NCBI GenBank assembly: GCA_937926205.1
Contig: CALEYL010000075.1
Span: 124,001 to 188,000 of the forward strand
Origin: an uncultured Saprospiraceae bacterium
GTDB taxonomy: Bacteria; Bacteroidota; Bacteroidia; Chitinophagales; Saprospiraceae
Length of the DNA stretch: 64,000 bases
Direction of reading: 5' to 3'
Shown here: one piece after another, positions 17,414 to 27,300 of the stretch
Position numbering within the stretch: position 1 is the first letter of the stretch
Layout: each line of letters opens with the position of its first letter
Notes under the pieces: model-generated
What the model was told of the DNA's origin: nothing
Database searches by the model: none
What the model saw: the letters and a program-made list of their open reading frames with translations, nothing else
Program-made: the position numbers and the translations under genes

Positions 17414-19798
17414 TTATTTCACCTTCTTCAACTCGCCATTTTCATCCATCACGATATAGGCGTCAACAAACCCGGACGCTTTGGCTTTGGCAAGTGCCTG
17501 CTGCGCTTCGCCCAGGGAAGTAAGCCCTCCAATGTATTTGATCGTGAGATTTCCGCGTTTGCGTTCTTCGATGCTTCCGATTTTCGCCGCTTTCGCCTCG
17601 TCGAAGTTTTTGAGGTTGGAATAGGCAGCCAACTGCACTTTATACTGTCCATACGTGGAAGTCACCCCCTGGTTCGGGCTTTTTGGGCTGGTATCCCCTA
17701 TTCCTCCGGCTGAACCCGCTTCCTCTACAATGAAAGCCCCCGCATAGCCTTTTGCTTTTACTGAACGCAATACTTTTTCAGCATCTGCTCTGGTTGGGTA
17801 TACCCCTACGCGCACCTTGTATTTGTTGTTTTCATTCACGGAATAAACATCTCCCAGACTGTTCAGGTTGTCGAACTTGTTGCCCGTATTGGAATTACTC
17901 AAAGCAGCTACCTGAACGGAATAGCCCGATGGCAGTCCCTGGTTTCCGGTATTTCCTGGGTTTCCGGTATTTCCCGGGTCCGGAATATAAGGACCGGGGT
18001 CTTGTCCGATATCTGTTGAAGGAATCAGATAAGTTACGCCCAGAATGTTGCGGTCAAAGCCGTCTTCTGTGCGAATAATTGAATTCAGGTCCCGGAAACC
18101 AGGGCTTGAAAATCTGACGGCATAAACGGCATACTGACTAAGAGCCAGCAGGTATTCCCCATTGCCATCACTAATGGCCTGCATGGCGCTTCCGGTTTGC
18201 TGATTGGTTGCCGTAATCATAGCGCCTGCAACAGGTTGGCGGGTCGTATAATTGATAATCCTGCCGGAATAAGCTTCCCCAAGCCGGCTCAGGTTTACTT
18301 CATATTCTTTGTTTTGATTGGTACCAACCGTATTGATTTGAACGGTGCTGCTGAGATAGCCATCTTTTTTGATGACAACCTGGCAATTCAGTCCCTGTAC
18401 AGCCTGAAAGCTGTATGAACCGCGGCTGTCGGTTTGATAGACGCCTTCTCCACAATTGGTAAAATCAACAACAGCATTGGCAATGGGAGAACCATCGGCA
18501 GCACTTTTGATCCGCAGGACAATGTTATCCGCCGTACGGGTGACCCGGTAAATATCTTCGTATCCTCTTCCACCAAGGCGGTTTGACGTAAAATATCCGA
18601 TGTTTCGGAAACTATCGTAGATAAAACCATAATCGTCGCGTGGAGAATTCACCGTGTTACCCAGGTGGTAAATGCGCAGCCAGCGTCCATTGGTTTGTTC
18701 AGCACGGAAGATGTCAAGCCCCCCCATTCCGGGATGCCAGTCGGAAGCAAAAAACAGCATCGTGCCATCAAAAAAAGGCGCCATTTCGTTGCCCTGCGAG
18801 TTCACAACCGGACCCAGGTTTTCAGGAGCGCCCCAATCTGTGCCGTTCCAATACGAAACATAGATATCATATCCGCCAAATCCATCCGGCCGGTTGGAAG
18901 AAAAATACAAAGCCCCGCCATCTGGTGAAAAACTGGGTTGCCCTGTAGAATAGCCGGTACCATTGTAAGGAAATGCTTTGGCGTTGAGCCATTCACCGTC
19001 ATTGCCCACCTGAGCAGTCCAGATCGTCAGCTCCATGCCGCTGTTAGCAATCTGGCGGGTTCCGTCCACAAAGTTATTGCGGGTGAACACGACCTGACGG
19101 CCATCGGGAGAAAACGTTGCAGGGCCTTCGTTGAATTCGGCGCTAAAACGCTTGTTCAGATATGAAGGAGATTCCAGATAGCCACTGGGGCTTACATTGG
19201 CCTTATAAAGCTGATTGGCAATTTTTCCACCGGAGGATCCGGAACGCTGAATGTCCGTTCTGGCTGAAGAAAAAACCACCTGCCTGCTTCCGTAGAAAGC
19301 CGCGCCGAAGTCGCCCGTATTGGTATTCACAAACTCATTTGTGATCTGGTAGGAGGATGGAGAATTCAGTTGTGATTTGGCAAAATCGCAGGATTGCATG
19401 TAGTGGTTGCCAATCTCTTCGTTTTCGGTCCGTGCGTAAAGTTGGTACCACGATTTTGCTTCGTCGTAACGCCCCAAACCTTTAAGCACGTGTGCGTAGT
19501 TCAGAACTTGTGCTTTTTCTACTTTATCCCGGTCAACCTGCATGGCGCGGGCATAATTTTGAGCAGCTTCCTCTAACTGGTTGAGAAAGCGATAACTATC
19601 GGCAAGTCTGCTCAGGGCCTCAATGTCGTCTTTATTGCGCTTGAGCGCGTCCAGATACTCTGGGATCGCCTGCTTATAAGCATGCAATTCATAATACTTG
19701 TTTGCTTTTTTCAAATTGCTTTTGAAGAGTTGAGCTTGAGAAGGCAGGCACAGCAACAAAGCGGCAGCCATCATAAGGATCTTTCTGCTAATTCCCAT
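17414..19798 (-). CDS. PorE-like TPR / PD40 propeller protein with two C-terminal SPOR domains
   Basis: About 794 residues, with signal peptide MGISRKILMMAAALLLCLPSQAQ. Domains: TPR helices (about 30-140), a WD40-like PD40 beta-propeller with ATFSPDGRQVVFTR, SFSPDGGALYFSSNRPDGFGGYDIY and YFTSNRLGGRGYEDIY blades (about 170-430), two carboxypeptidase-regulatory-like beta domains (about 435-610), a Pro/Gly linker, then two SPOR domains (GYSVQVAALSN and GQYKVQLAAYSN). The first four parts match PorE of type IX secretion, which ends in an OmpA peptidoglycan-binding domain; here SPOR domains, which bind denuded glycan strands, occupy that place. An ATG four codons upstream (19810) is an alternative start. 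It is likely a periplasmic, cell-wall-linked component (inference). Confidence 0.85.
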   Translation of the reverse strand: MGISRKILMMAAALLLCLPSQAQLFKSNLKKANKYYELHAYKQAIPEYLDALKRNKDDIEALSRLADSYRFLNQLEEAAQNYARAMQVDRDKVEKAQVLNYAHVLKGLGRYDEAKSWYQLYARTENEEIGNHYMQSCDFAKSQLNSPSSYQITNEFVNTNTGDFGAAFYGSRQVVFSSARTDIQRSGSSGGKIANQLYKANVSPSGYLESPSYLNKRFSAEFNEGPATFSPDGRQVVFTRNNFVDGTRQIANSGMELTIWTAQVGNDGEWLNAKAFPYNGTGYSTGQPSFSPDGGALYFSSNRPDGFGGYDIYVSYWNGTDWGAPENLGPVVNSQGNEMAPFFDGTMLFFASDWHPGMGGLDIFRAEQTNGRWLRIYHLGNTVNSPRDDYGFIYDSFRNIGYFTSNRLGGRGYEDIYRVTRTADNIVLRIKSAADGSPIANAVVDFTNCGEGVYQTDSRGSYSFQAVQGLNCQVVIKKDGYLSSTVQINTVGTNQNKEYEVNLSRLGEAYSGRIINYTTRQPVAGAMITATNQQTGSAMQAISDGNGEYLLALSQYAVYAVRFSSPGFRDLNSIIRTEDGFDRNILGVTYLIPSTDIGQDPGPYIPDPGNTGNPGNTGNQGLPSGYSVQVAALSNSNTGNKFDNLNSLGDVYSVNENNKYKVRVGVYPTRADAEKVLRSVKAKGYAGAFIVEEAGSAGGIGDTSPKSPNQGVTSTYGQYKVQLAAYSNLKNFDEAKAAKIGSIEERKRGNLTIKYIGGLTSLGEAQQALAKAKASGFVDAYIVMDENGELKKVK

Positions 19799-19911
19799 AA
19801 CATTACACATTAAAGTGGATTTAACAATGAATATTCAAAGTTAACGTTTTTTCAAACAAAATCAACATAACGCAACTTTCACGCCGCAAAAAGGGCAATA
19901 TCCAAACGAAA

Positions 19912-19943
19912 TTGGGATAGCCCCGGATTATCCTTTACCTTTA
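19912..19943 (+). promoter_or_regulatory. Promoter of the Kazal inhibitor gene
   Basis: TTG (19912-19914), 21 bases, then TACCTTTA (19936-19943), one base from TAnnTTTG. The ATG follows 16 bases later. Confidence 0.5.
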
Positions 19944-19959
19944 CAAAAAAATTTCGGAT

Positions 19960-20334
19960 ATGAATCGCTACCACACCGTTCTTCTGTTTTTTGCCCTGGC
20001 CACGATGGCAGCCACCTGTAAAAATGCAGCCGGCGGCAAAGGCTGTATTGACCCGTCAAAAATCAACCCCGACGCCGCTTGCATGATGTTGTACAAACCG
20101 GTTTGCGGTTGCGACGGCAAGACCTATTCCAATGATTGTTTTGCTCTGAATTCCGGGGTTACCAAATGGACGGAAGGTCCTTGTTCGTGCATAGATACAA
20201 CCAAAATTAATCCGGACGCACCCTGCACCAAAATTTACAAGCCGGTTTGCGGTTGCGACGGGCTGACTTACGCCAATGAATGTATGGCTACCAATGCCGG
20301 GGTTACCAAATGGACTGAAGGTGAATGCCAATAA
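19960..20334 (+). CDS. Lipoprotein with two Kazal-type protease inhibitor domains
   Basis: The 124-residue protein has a signal ending MAATCKN (lipobox cysteine at residue 20), then two near-identical Kazal modules, each with a PVCGCDG-x-TY core: CIDPSKINPDAAC...KPVCGCDGKTYSNDC and CIDTTKINPDAPC...KPVCGCDGLTYANEC. Kazal domains inhibit serine proteases by a loop just before the conserved core; P1 candidates differ here (Met-Met-Leu versus Thr-Lys-Ile). The two modules clearly arose by internal duplication. It probably protects the cell envelope from its own or foreign proteases (inference). Its stop codon directly abuts that of the convergent DUF5916 gene. Confidence 0.92.
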   Translation: MNRYHTVLLFFALATMAATCKNAAGGKGCIDPSKINPDAACMMLYKPVCGCDGKTYSNDCFALNSGVTKWTEGPCSCIDTTKINPDAPCTKIYKPVCGCDGLTYANECMATNAGVTKWTEGECQ

Positions 20335-22617
20335 TTACAGATTTAGCCAATAAACGACCTTAAAGACCAATGTCTTGTTTTTCGGAGCAAAAGCACCTAC
20401 CGATGAATTCGGAATGGCTTGCGCAAAAGAATTATCCGTATAAACAAGAAACACATCCGAAACCGGTGCAAATCGCCATTGGAAACGGGCGTTGAGGTTA
20501 AAATTATTTGCCTGTGTATTGTATTGCAAAAACGCAGTCAGAAAGATATTGCGTGTAAATGAAAAATCGGCCTTGCCCCCCAGCAAATAAAAATCGGCTG
20601 ATGGGTAAGGCTCAGGCAACTGAATGTCATTGTAGCTGAACAGCAGGGAAAACAACCCGATGGGTTGCCAGCGGTAAGCAATTCCACCCTCGGCTGTCCA
20701 TCGGCTACCATTGAAAAACTGCCCTGCGTTGAGTACAAAACTGCCTTGCCAGTCCTCGCTGGTTCCTGTCTGATATTCCAGCGATGTCCCGGAGTAATTA
20801 TACTCGCTATTCAGGGGTAAAGGGGTAACCAGCTCTCCTGGCGCACGCAGCAGGTTAGTTGGATCAAATTCGCCAAACAGAAATGTGTAAGTATTATAGA
20901 CGGAAAGAATTAACTGCCCCTGATCATTAAATGTCAGAAAAGTTGACAGCGTTGTTTCGCGATCAGTTTCCATAAAATCCAAATCCAGCACAGAGTTGAG
21001 CTGAAGCCCGATCCCCCACTGCGACAACATTCTTTTTCCCCAGCCTTTATTCGGGTAAAAATACTTTTCTCCCCTCAAAAAGATACTGGTCAGGCCTTTT
21101 CTGGGGACAAAACCAGATTCTGCAGTAAACCCTTTTCCAACGTGGTTCATCCCCAAACGGGTGGAAAACGAACGGTCGTTGTAACCCAAAAACGAAGCGA
21201 AGGAATCCCCTTGTTTTTCTTTATCCGGTGAAAAAGAGCGGTGATAATACCACTCTCCCTCCCATCGATTGTCTTTGGAATAGAGGTTATACTCAAGGCC
21301 GGCAACCCTGTTGAATGCGTCATGAGCGCTCCGCTGAGCGTCGTTAACAGAAGACAAAAAGTTTTCCTTGTTTACAAATATGGCACTGATGGCCGAACGT
21401 TCAAAGACTTTCCGCTGCAAACTTACTGCCGTAAAATTGGCAGAAGGAAGGGCATTGTCTTCGTCAAATATCAACCTGCGGGTTTGCATGTTCAGCAAGC
21501 CGATACGCCAGTTGTCGTTGAGCTTGCCGCTGATTCTGGCGCCAGCCTGGATGGGAACCTTGACATTCGTTCGCAATACCGGATCGTAGGCCAGACCAAT
21601 TCTTCTGGAGAAAAAAGGTCGGGACTGCGGGAAACCAAAATAGGCAAACAAGTCACTGTTTTCTAAAAAAAACTGCCGGGTCTCCGGAAAAAACAGTTCA
21701 AAACGACTCAGGTTAGCCACCTGTCGGTCGACTTCTACCTGTGAAAAATCCGGATTGATGGTCAGGTCGAGGTTGAGCGAAGGCGTCAGGGCTATTTTAG
21801 CGTCCATCCCCACATTATGCGTCCAGTCTGTCGTTTTTTGCTCGGGTTCGAATGTTTCTTCATTCCGGGGATTTTCAATAGAATAAGCACCTGTTCCATA
21901 GGGAATTAAAGAAATATTCGTCGTGAGTTTCGGGGGCGCCTGCTCCCATATCAAATCCCCGGCAAAACCCAGATTGGCAGGATGCACATAACGTGGCGCC
22001 GGTTTCCAGGTGCTGACTTCAAAATTCTTCATTTTGGTGCGCACAAAGTTGATGCGCCACGAATTTTCGCCTTCATTAACTTTATACCGAAGGGTTTTAA
22101 AGGGAATCGCCATTTCAACGACCCAGTAATCTTCAAAATTCGTGACTTTGCTGTACCACTTGTTGTCCCAAATATAAGTGAGTTCCTGGCCATTGCTGAT
22201 CAGCCCTTCCCGCTGTACATTTAGCGGGGAGACGGCAAAGATGAAGCCATTTAACCCGTCTTTGGAAGGATCCAGTGAAATGTTGATGACATCACTCGTT
22301 CCCCCGCCATAATCGCGTTTTAGCGATTGCACGGTATAGTCTTCCCGCTTTTCGCTGCAGATGGCGCCGACATACAGAAATTCATCGTCAAACGTCAGTT
22401 TTGCTTCCGTTGGCCAGCTTGAAAATGCCGTGTCGTTAGGAAAAGAGAGTTTGAAGGTTCGGGCGACATCTGCTGCTTGCCAATCGGCCTCATCGAGTTT
22501 GCCATCGAGGATTATCGGCGTACGGGCTTTGCGGATGTGGAGTGTGTAATTGTTTTCCTGGCTAAAAGCCGCCAGAAAAAAAAGCAGGTAAATTCCTGAT
22601 AACAAACCTCTTTTCAT
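20335..22617 (-). CDS. DUF5916 protein with CBM9-like N-terminal domain
   Basis: The 760-residue protein has signal peptide MKRGLLSGIYLLFFLAAFSQ. Residues about 25-215 are a carbohydrate-binding family 9-like beta domain (PIILDGKLDEADWQAAD, DEFLYVGAICSE). The rest matches DUF5916, with NPDFSQVEVDRQVANLSRFELFFPETRQFFLENSDLF as the family hallmark followed by alternating amphipathic strands that suggest an outer-membrane barrel. The terminal residues VVYWLNL end in an aromatic/hydrophobic strand, as barrels do. The substrate is unknown. A TATCTTTG -7 element lies at 22670-22677. Confidence 0.88.
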   Translation of the reverse strand: MKRGLLSGIYLLFFLAAFSQENNYTLHIRKARTPIILDGKLDEADWQAADVARTFKLSFPNDTAFSSWPTEAKLTFDDEFLYVGAICSEKREDYTVQSLKRDYGGGTSDVINISLDPSKDGLNGFIFAVSPLNVQREGLISNGQELTYIWDNKWYSKVTNFEDYWVVEMAIPFKTLRYKVNEGENSWRINFVRTKMKNFEVSTWKPAPRYVHPANLGFAGDLIWEQAPPKLTTNISLIPYGTGAYSIENPRNEETFEPEQKTTDWTHNVGMDAKIALTPSLNLDLTINPDFSQVEVDRQVANLSRFELFFPETRQFFLENSDLFAYFGFPQSRPFFSRRIGLAYDPVLRTNVKVPIQAGARISGKLNDNWRIGLLNMQTRRLIFDEDNALPSANFTAVSLQRKVFERSAISAIFVNKENFLSSVNDAQRSAHDAFNRVAGLEYNLYSKDNRWEGEWYYHRSFSPDKEKQGDSFASFLGYNDRSFSTRLGMNHVGKGFTAESGFVPRKGLTSIFLRGEKYFYPNKGWGKRMLSQWGIGLQLNSVLDLDFMETDRETTLSTFLTFNDQGQLILSVYNTYTFLFGEFDPTNLLRAPGELVTPLPLNSEYNYSGTSLEYQTGTSEDWQGSFVLNAGQFFNGSRWTAEGGIAYRWQPIGLFSLLFSYNDIQLPEPYPSADFYLLGGKADFSFTRNIFLTAFLQYNTQANNFNLNARFQWRFAPVSDVFLVYTDNSFAQAIPNSSVGAFAPKNKTLVFKVVYWLNL

Positions 22618-22669
22618 ACCAGTCGGATAGGTGTGCGGTAAATATTCGCGAAAAATAGGATATAAAGCT

Positions 22670-22677
22670 CAAAGATA
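22670..22677 (-). promoter_or_regulatory. Likely -7 element of the DUF5916 promoter
   Basis: Minus-strand TATCTTTG is an exact TAnnTTTG match 53 bases before the ATG. The T-run of the upstream SusD terminator sits near the -33 position, in place of a clear TTTG. Confidence 0.35.
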
Positions 22678-22689
22678 CACCTTCCTGAT

Positions 22690-22726
22690 AAAAAATCCGG
22701 GGTTGTGCCAATCGACACAACCCCGG
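22690..22726 (-). terminator. Intrinsic terminator after susD
   Basis: A perfect 11-bp stem, CCGGGGTTGTG / CACAACCCCGG (22697-22726), is followed on the minus strand by ATTTTTT. It lies about 60 bases past the SusD stop. Confidence 0.85.
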
Positions 22727-22787
22727 AAACAGGGATTTAGCATGCATTACATGCTGCTTCACCCGTTTTAAAACCGCATAGGCTGCT

Positions 22788-24308
22788 TTACTGCAGCATA
22801 AACCACAATTCATAGGTATGGTAATCCGGATTATTTCCACCGAAAGTATCCAATGATTGACGGTTCCATACATATTCGGAATTGTAGCGTGGCCGCAGGC
22901 GATAAGCCGGTTTTCCGCCATTATCCAGATAAAGGGTCGTTGGCAGGGTAAACCCGGTATAGACTGTATTGCTGTAGCGGTACCGGCGCATGTCAACCCA
23001 GGTTTCCAACGCGCCATGTATCCAAAGCGAAATGTACTTCTGGAGCATGATGTGGCTCAAAGTCAGATCATTAGCATTCTGCGGAACAGCAGCGCTGGCC
23101 ATGTAAGCATCCCGGTCAGCGGCAGCCACGCCTGCATAGTCCATGTGCGCAATAATGCCGTTTTTAAACGCTTCGTACGCCATGGGTTTGTCGCCTTTAA
23201 TGAAAGCGGCCTCTGCTTTGATGAACTGAATTTCGGAATAAGTAACCAGAGAATGCTTCGCTGCATCCCTGAAGATGTATTTGCCCGGAATCTGGGAAGC
23301 GCTGGTCACGGACGGTGAAACGCCCCAAAGCAATGGAATCCGGCGTGGATTGTTGTTGGTATTGGTCGTATCGCCAACGGTAGGCGTCACACCCCGGTAT
23401 ACCCCATCGGGCGAAGCATTCAACAAGATCGGCTGACGAGGATCAACGACGCCATTAAATATGGTTCCGTTCAGCAGGTTGTTGATAAACACTGTCGGAC
23501 GATAGCTTCTCAGGTTGTTCCGAACTGAGCCAAAAAAGTTGCCATCTGAAGAACTCGTACCGGCGTGTGGCACGTCAAAATTATCCGCATTGGAGGCCAG
23601 CGATTTGTTGCAATAATCAATGACCTTATCCGCATTATACGATGATTTGTTCGAAATATGGTGCGCATTTCGCGCAAGTACGGCGTATACAAACTTAATC
23701 CATTTAGCACGATCACCGGCATAAACAAGGTCGCCGCGCGCTAAACCAGCCTGATTGACGCCACCGTCGGTCCGTTCCAGGTCCTTAATGGCATCCAGGC
23801 TCAGGCGTTCTGCTTCCGCATAAACATCTTGCTGAGGGTCGAAATCAAAGACGTAACGATTGGGTTCCCAGGCCTGGCGGAGAATCATTTCCCCGTTTAC
23901 ATCCGTTGTTGACTGCCAGCTCCAGGCGCGTATGGCCTTGGCGACGCCTACATAATCCCATTGTTCTTTTGCGGTTGCCTGTTCGATCACCAGGTCTATG
24001 TTTTTACCAATAGACCAATAGTGGGATCGCCATTTTTCACCGCCTGCATCACTTCCAGGCACATAGCCGTGCTGATCCCAGACGTTATTAGCGGCCGTGC
24101 TCGCCCAGTTTTGAATGTATTGGCCGACGAAGCGGGTATCAAAAGACTCGCCGCGAACCATTTGCGAAAAAATGGGCGGGAGTAAAGCAAATCCCTCTGC
24201 AATCTGAGGATTACTGGGGTCAAAATTGACATCCAGGTAATCATTGCAACTGTTGCTGACCAGCAACATCAGGGCTGCAATAATGGGTATGAATATTTTG
24301 CGTTTCAT
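22788..24308 (-). CDS. SusD/RagB-type nutrient-binding lipoprotein
   Basis: The 506-residue protein has lipobox LVSNSC (Cys21) followed by NDYLDVNFDPSNPQ, the usual opening of the SusD-like_2 family. Conserved features include WKIKFVYAVLAR-like (here WIKFVYAVLARNAHH) helices of the TPR-like core, EIQFIKAEAAF near residue 365, and the late LWIHGALETWVDMRR motif. SusD proteins cap the SusC channel at the outer surface and bind incoming oligomers. It lies 79 bases after the SusC gene in the same direction, so they form the classical pair. No glycoside hydrolase, protease or sensor is beside it, so the substrate cannot be inferred. Confidence 0.93.
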   Translation of the reverse strand: MKRKIFIPIIAALMLLVSNSCNDYLDVNFDPSNPQIAEGFALLPPIFSQMVRGESFDTRFVGQYIQNWASTAANNVWDQHGYVPGSDAGGEKWRSHYWSIGKNIDLVIEQATAKEQWDYVGVAKAIRAWSWQSTTDVNGEMILRQAWEPNRYVFDFDPQQDVYAEAERLSLDAIKDLERTDGGVNQAGLARGDLVYAGDRAKWIKFVYAVLARNAHHISNKSSYNADKVIDYCNKSLASNADNFDVPHAGTSSSDGNFFGSVRNNLRSYRPTVFINNLLNGTIFNGVVDPRQPILLNASPDGVYRGVTPTVGDTTNTNNNPRRIPLLWGVSPSVTSASQIPGKYIFRDAAKHSLVTYSEIQFIKAEAAFIKGDKPMAYEAFKNGIIAHMDYAGVAAADRDAYMASAAVPQNANDLTLSHIMLQKYISLWIHGALETWVDMRRYRYSNTVYTGFTLPTTLYLDNGGKPAYRLRPRYNSEYVWNRQSLDTFGGNNPDYHTYELWFMLQ

Positions 24309-24387
24309 AATTCCTTTTGTTTTTCCTTTAAACCCCGGACTGTTTCAAGAAGGATCCAGTTCCGGAAGCCTCAAAGGCATTGAATGA

Positions 24388-27300
24388 TTAAAATCCTGCC
24401 GTCAATCCGATAGAGAATGTACGAGGCAAAGATATTTTACCAAAATCCATCCCAAAACCACCTGCACCACCTGTTGCCGGGTTGGTTGTGCTGACATAAG
24501 GATCTGCGCCGGTGTAATTGGTTGACAGGAACAAATCGGTACCATTTACAAAAACACTCAGTTCTTTGATCGTTTTCTGAGTTCCGAGCCAACTTCCGCT
24601 CAGGTTGTAACTCAAAGTGACATCGCGGAGACGCACCCAGTTGATGTCCCGTTCAACAAAATCTTCCGGTTGTATGGCCACGCTGTAGAATTGTTCGTTG
24701 GCACTCGGAATGATTTCTTTTGTATTGACCGTAGGCGTTGCCGATTCTTCATTTCCATCGCGAACCACGCCGGGGAATACAAAAGGCTCATCGCGATTCA
24801 GTGTACTGGTGCTCAATCCATTGCGAACCAAATAGAATTCATTCCCATTAAAAATATCACCGCCTACGCGGATGTCCAGCAAGAAGGAAAGGCGCAGGTT
24901 TTTGCCGAAATTAAGTTCATTTACCAAACCCACCACAAAATCGGGGTTGCGGTCTCCAATAGGAAGGAAATTGGCGTTGCGCAGCGGGAAACCCGTGTTT
25001 GGATCTACCAGAATATCGCCGTTGCTGTTGCGCAGATAGCTCCATCCGCCAATGGCAGTTGCAGAACCGGCGCCACGGCTATTCAGCTCAGGATAGAACC
25101 GGTTGTTGACGCTGTTGAAACGGGCAGCCAGAACATCAGCCGGTGAAAAGGCACTGGCGCGCACGTTGTCGTAAACCCATGTATCAGAATCGTAGTATTC
25201 GCTTACTTCTGCCGGCAAACTCAGCACTTCTGTTTTGTACTTCGTAAAGTTGGCAAGCAGGTTCCAGCTGAAATTCTGTGTTTTAACCGGCTTCAGGCCA
25301 AGTTGAATTTCGAGTCCTTTGGTATTCAATTCACCGCCATTCAACAAACCAAAGATGAATCCGGTGCCGTAGCTCAAACGCTGTACGACGATCTGGTCTT
25401 TGATGGTTTTGGAAAATACGGCAACATCCAGCGAAATCCTGCCTTTGAAGAAACTGAGGTCGGTGCCAAATTCGTAACTCTGTACTTTTTCCGGTTTCAA
25501 CGCTGGGTTGTCGCCGAAGAAGTCGTAAAGGAATCCTCCGCCGGTGCTGGTTTGAGGAACCAGACGCGCACGAATCCGATATGCGGGAGCCGGGTTACCA
25601 ACTTCAGCATAAGAGGCGCGCAATTTTCCAAAATCCAGAATACCGGTTTTGTCTTTAAATGCAGGCAAATCAGTAAACACAAAAGTCAACCCTGCGGAAG
25701 GATAGAAATAAGATTGGTTTTCTACCGGCAGCGTGGAGGACCAGTCGTTACGGCCTGTAAGATTCAGAATCAACCAGTTCTGGTAATTCAGCTCTGCTTT
25801 CGCGAAAGCGCCAATCAGTCGGGTCCTGGTCAGCGTAGCCCGCGAACGCTGGGTGGTCGGGTCGGTATTGTTGATGCTGTTGAAATCCGGCAGGTAAACT
25901 TTTTCACCATAATCGCCGGATACCTCGCTGCGCCGGTCATCAGCCGATGTTCCCAACACCAGAGAAGCCCTGAAATCGCCGCGATCTTTCCTAAATGTCG
26001 TAAAAATATTGTAATTCAACAGGCGGCCAATGTCCGTATAGTTTTCAACCCAACCTGAACGGGGAGCGCCGATATTAGATTGAGGGTGGAAAAAGCGGTT
26101 GCCGGTGGTCGTAAAAACATCGGCGCCAAAACGCCCGGTAATTTTCCACCAGGGCTTTACGGTTATGTCGAGGGTGATGTTGCCTATGGTGCGGTCCGTG
26201 TTTTCCGTTCTGACATTTTTGTTGATGTTGAAGAAAGGATTATCATTATCAGCATCAAAAGTCGCATTGGGCAAAGTTAACCTGCGTGTGCCTTCAGGTG
26301 TCAGATAATCACTGGCATCCTGATCAGAGGGGTACTTCAATAAACCAATAAGGTACCCCTGCAAGCCACCCGGAGGCAGGATGTTGTTGTTGCGGGTGTA
26401 GCTAAAACGGGTGGAAGCAGTCAGCCAGGGCAACAATTTCGCCTCGCTGCTCAAAGCCGCGTTGACCTGTTCGTAAGTGTTGGTGGGAATCACCCCGTCC
26501 GATTTTAAATAAGCGCTGGACAAGCGATAGGTCAGGCGATCAGAACCTCCTTCATAAGAAAGGTCATGCCGCATGGTTTTTCCTTGCTGGAAAAAATTGT
26601 CCAGGTTGTCATAAAACGTGGTGCCTGCCGGATATTTTGGGCCAAAATAATCCGGATCGTTGGCTTCGACAGCCCCATTTCTGCCCCTGCCATAAACCTG
26701 CTGAATCTCGGGAAACAAATAAACGTTGGATACAGAGAATCGGTTGCGGTATGACAAGCGGCCTATGCCCGCTTTTCCTTTACTCGTTGTGATCAGAATA
26801 ACCCCGTTGGCGCCTTCATTACCGTAAAGTGCCGCAGCTTCCGGGCCTTTGAGAACGGTAATGTTATCGATGTCGTTGGGATTCAATTCCGCCAAACGGC
26901 TCCCCGTATCGTCCCGGTTGTTGTTTACGTTACCGTTGATGCCTGCACCATCAGAATACAGCGTATGCTGATTAAAAGTGCTGCTGTTGATGGGCAAACC
27001 ATCCAGTACGATCAAAGGCTGGTTGCTGCTGCCAATGGAGTTGACCCCCCGGAGGTTGATGCTGACAGATCCTCCCGCAGCGCCACTGGTTGGTGTCAGA
27101 GAGAGCCCGGCAACACGCCCTTGCAGGGAAACAAAAGCATTGTCGCGCTGCGTGCTCTGAATGTCTTCTCCTTTTACCGATTGGGTGGAATAGCTCAGCT
27201 TTCGCCGGTCCTCCTTGATCCCAAGTGCCGTGACAACCGTTTCTGCCAGTTCATAAACGGCATCTTCAAGGGCAATGTTAATGACAGTCTGGCGACCTAC

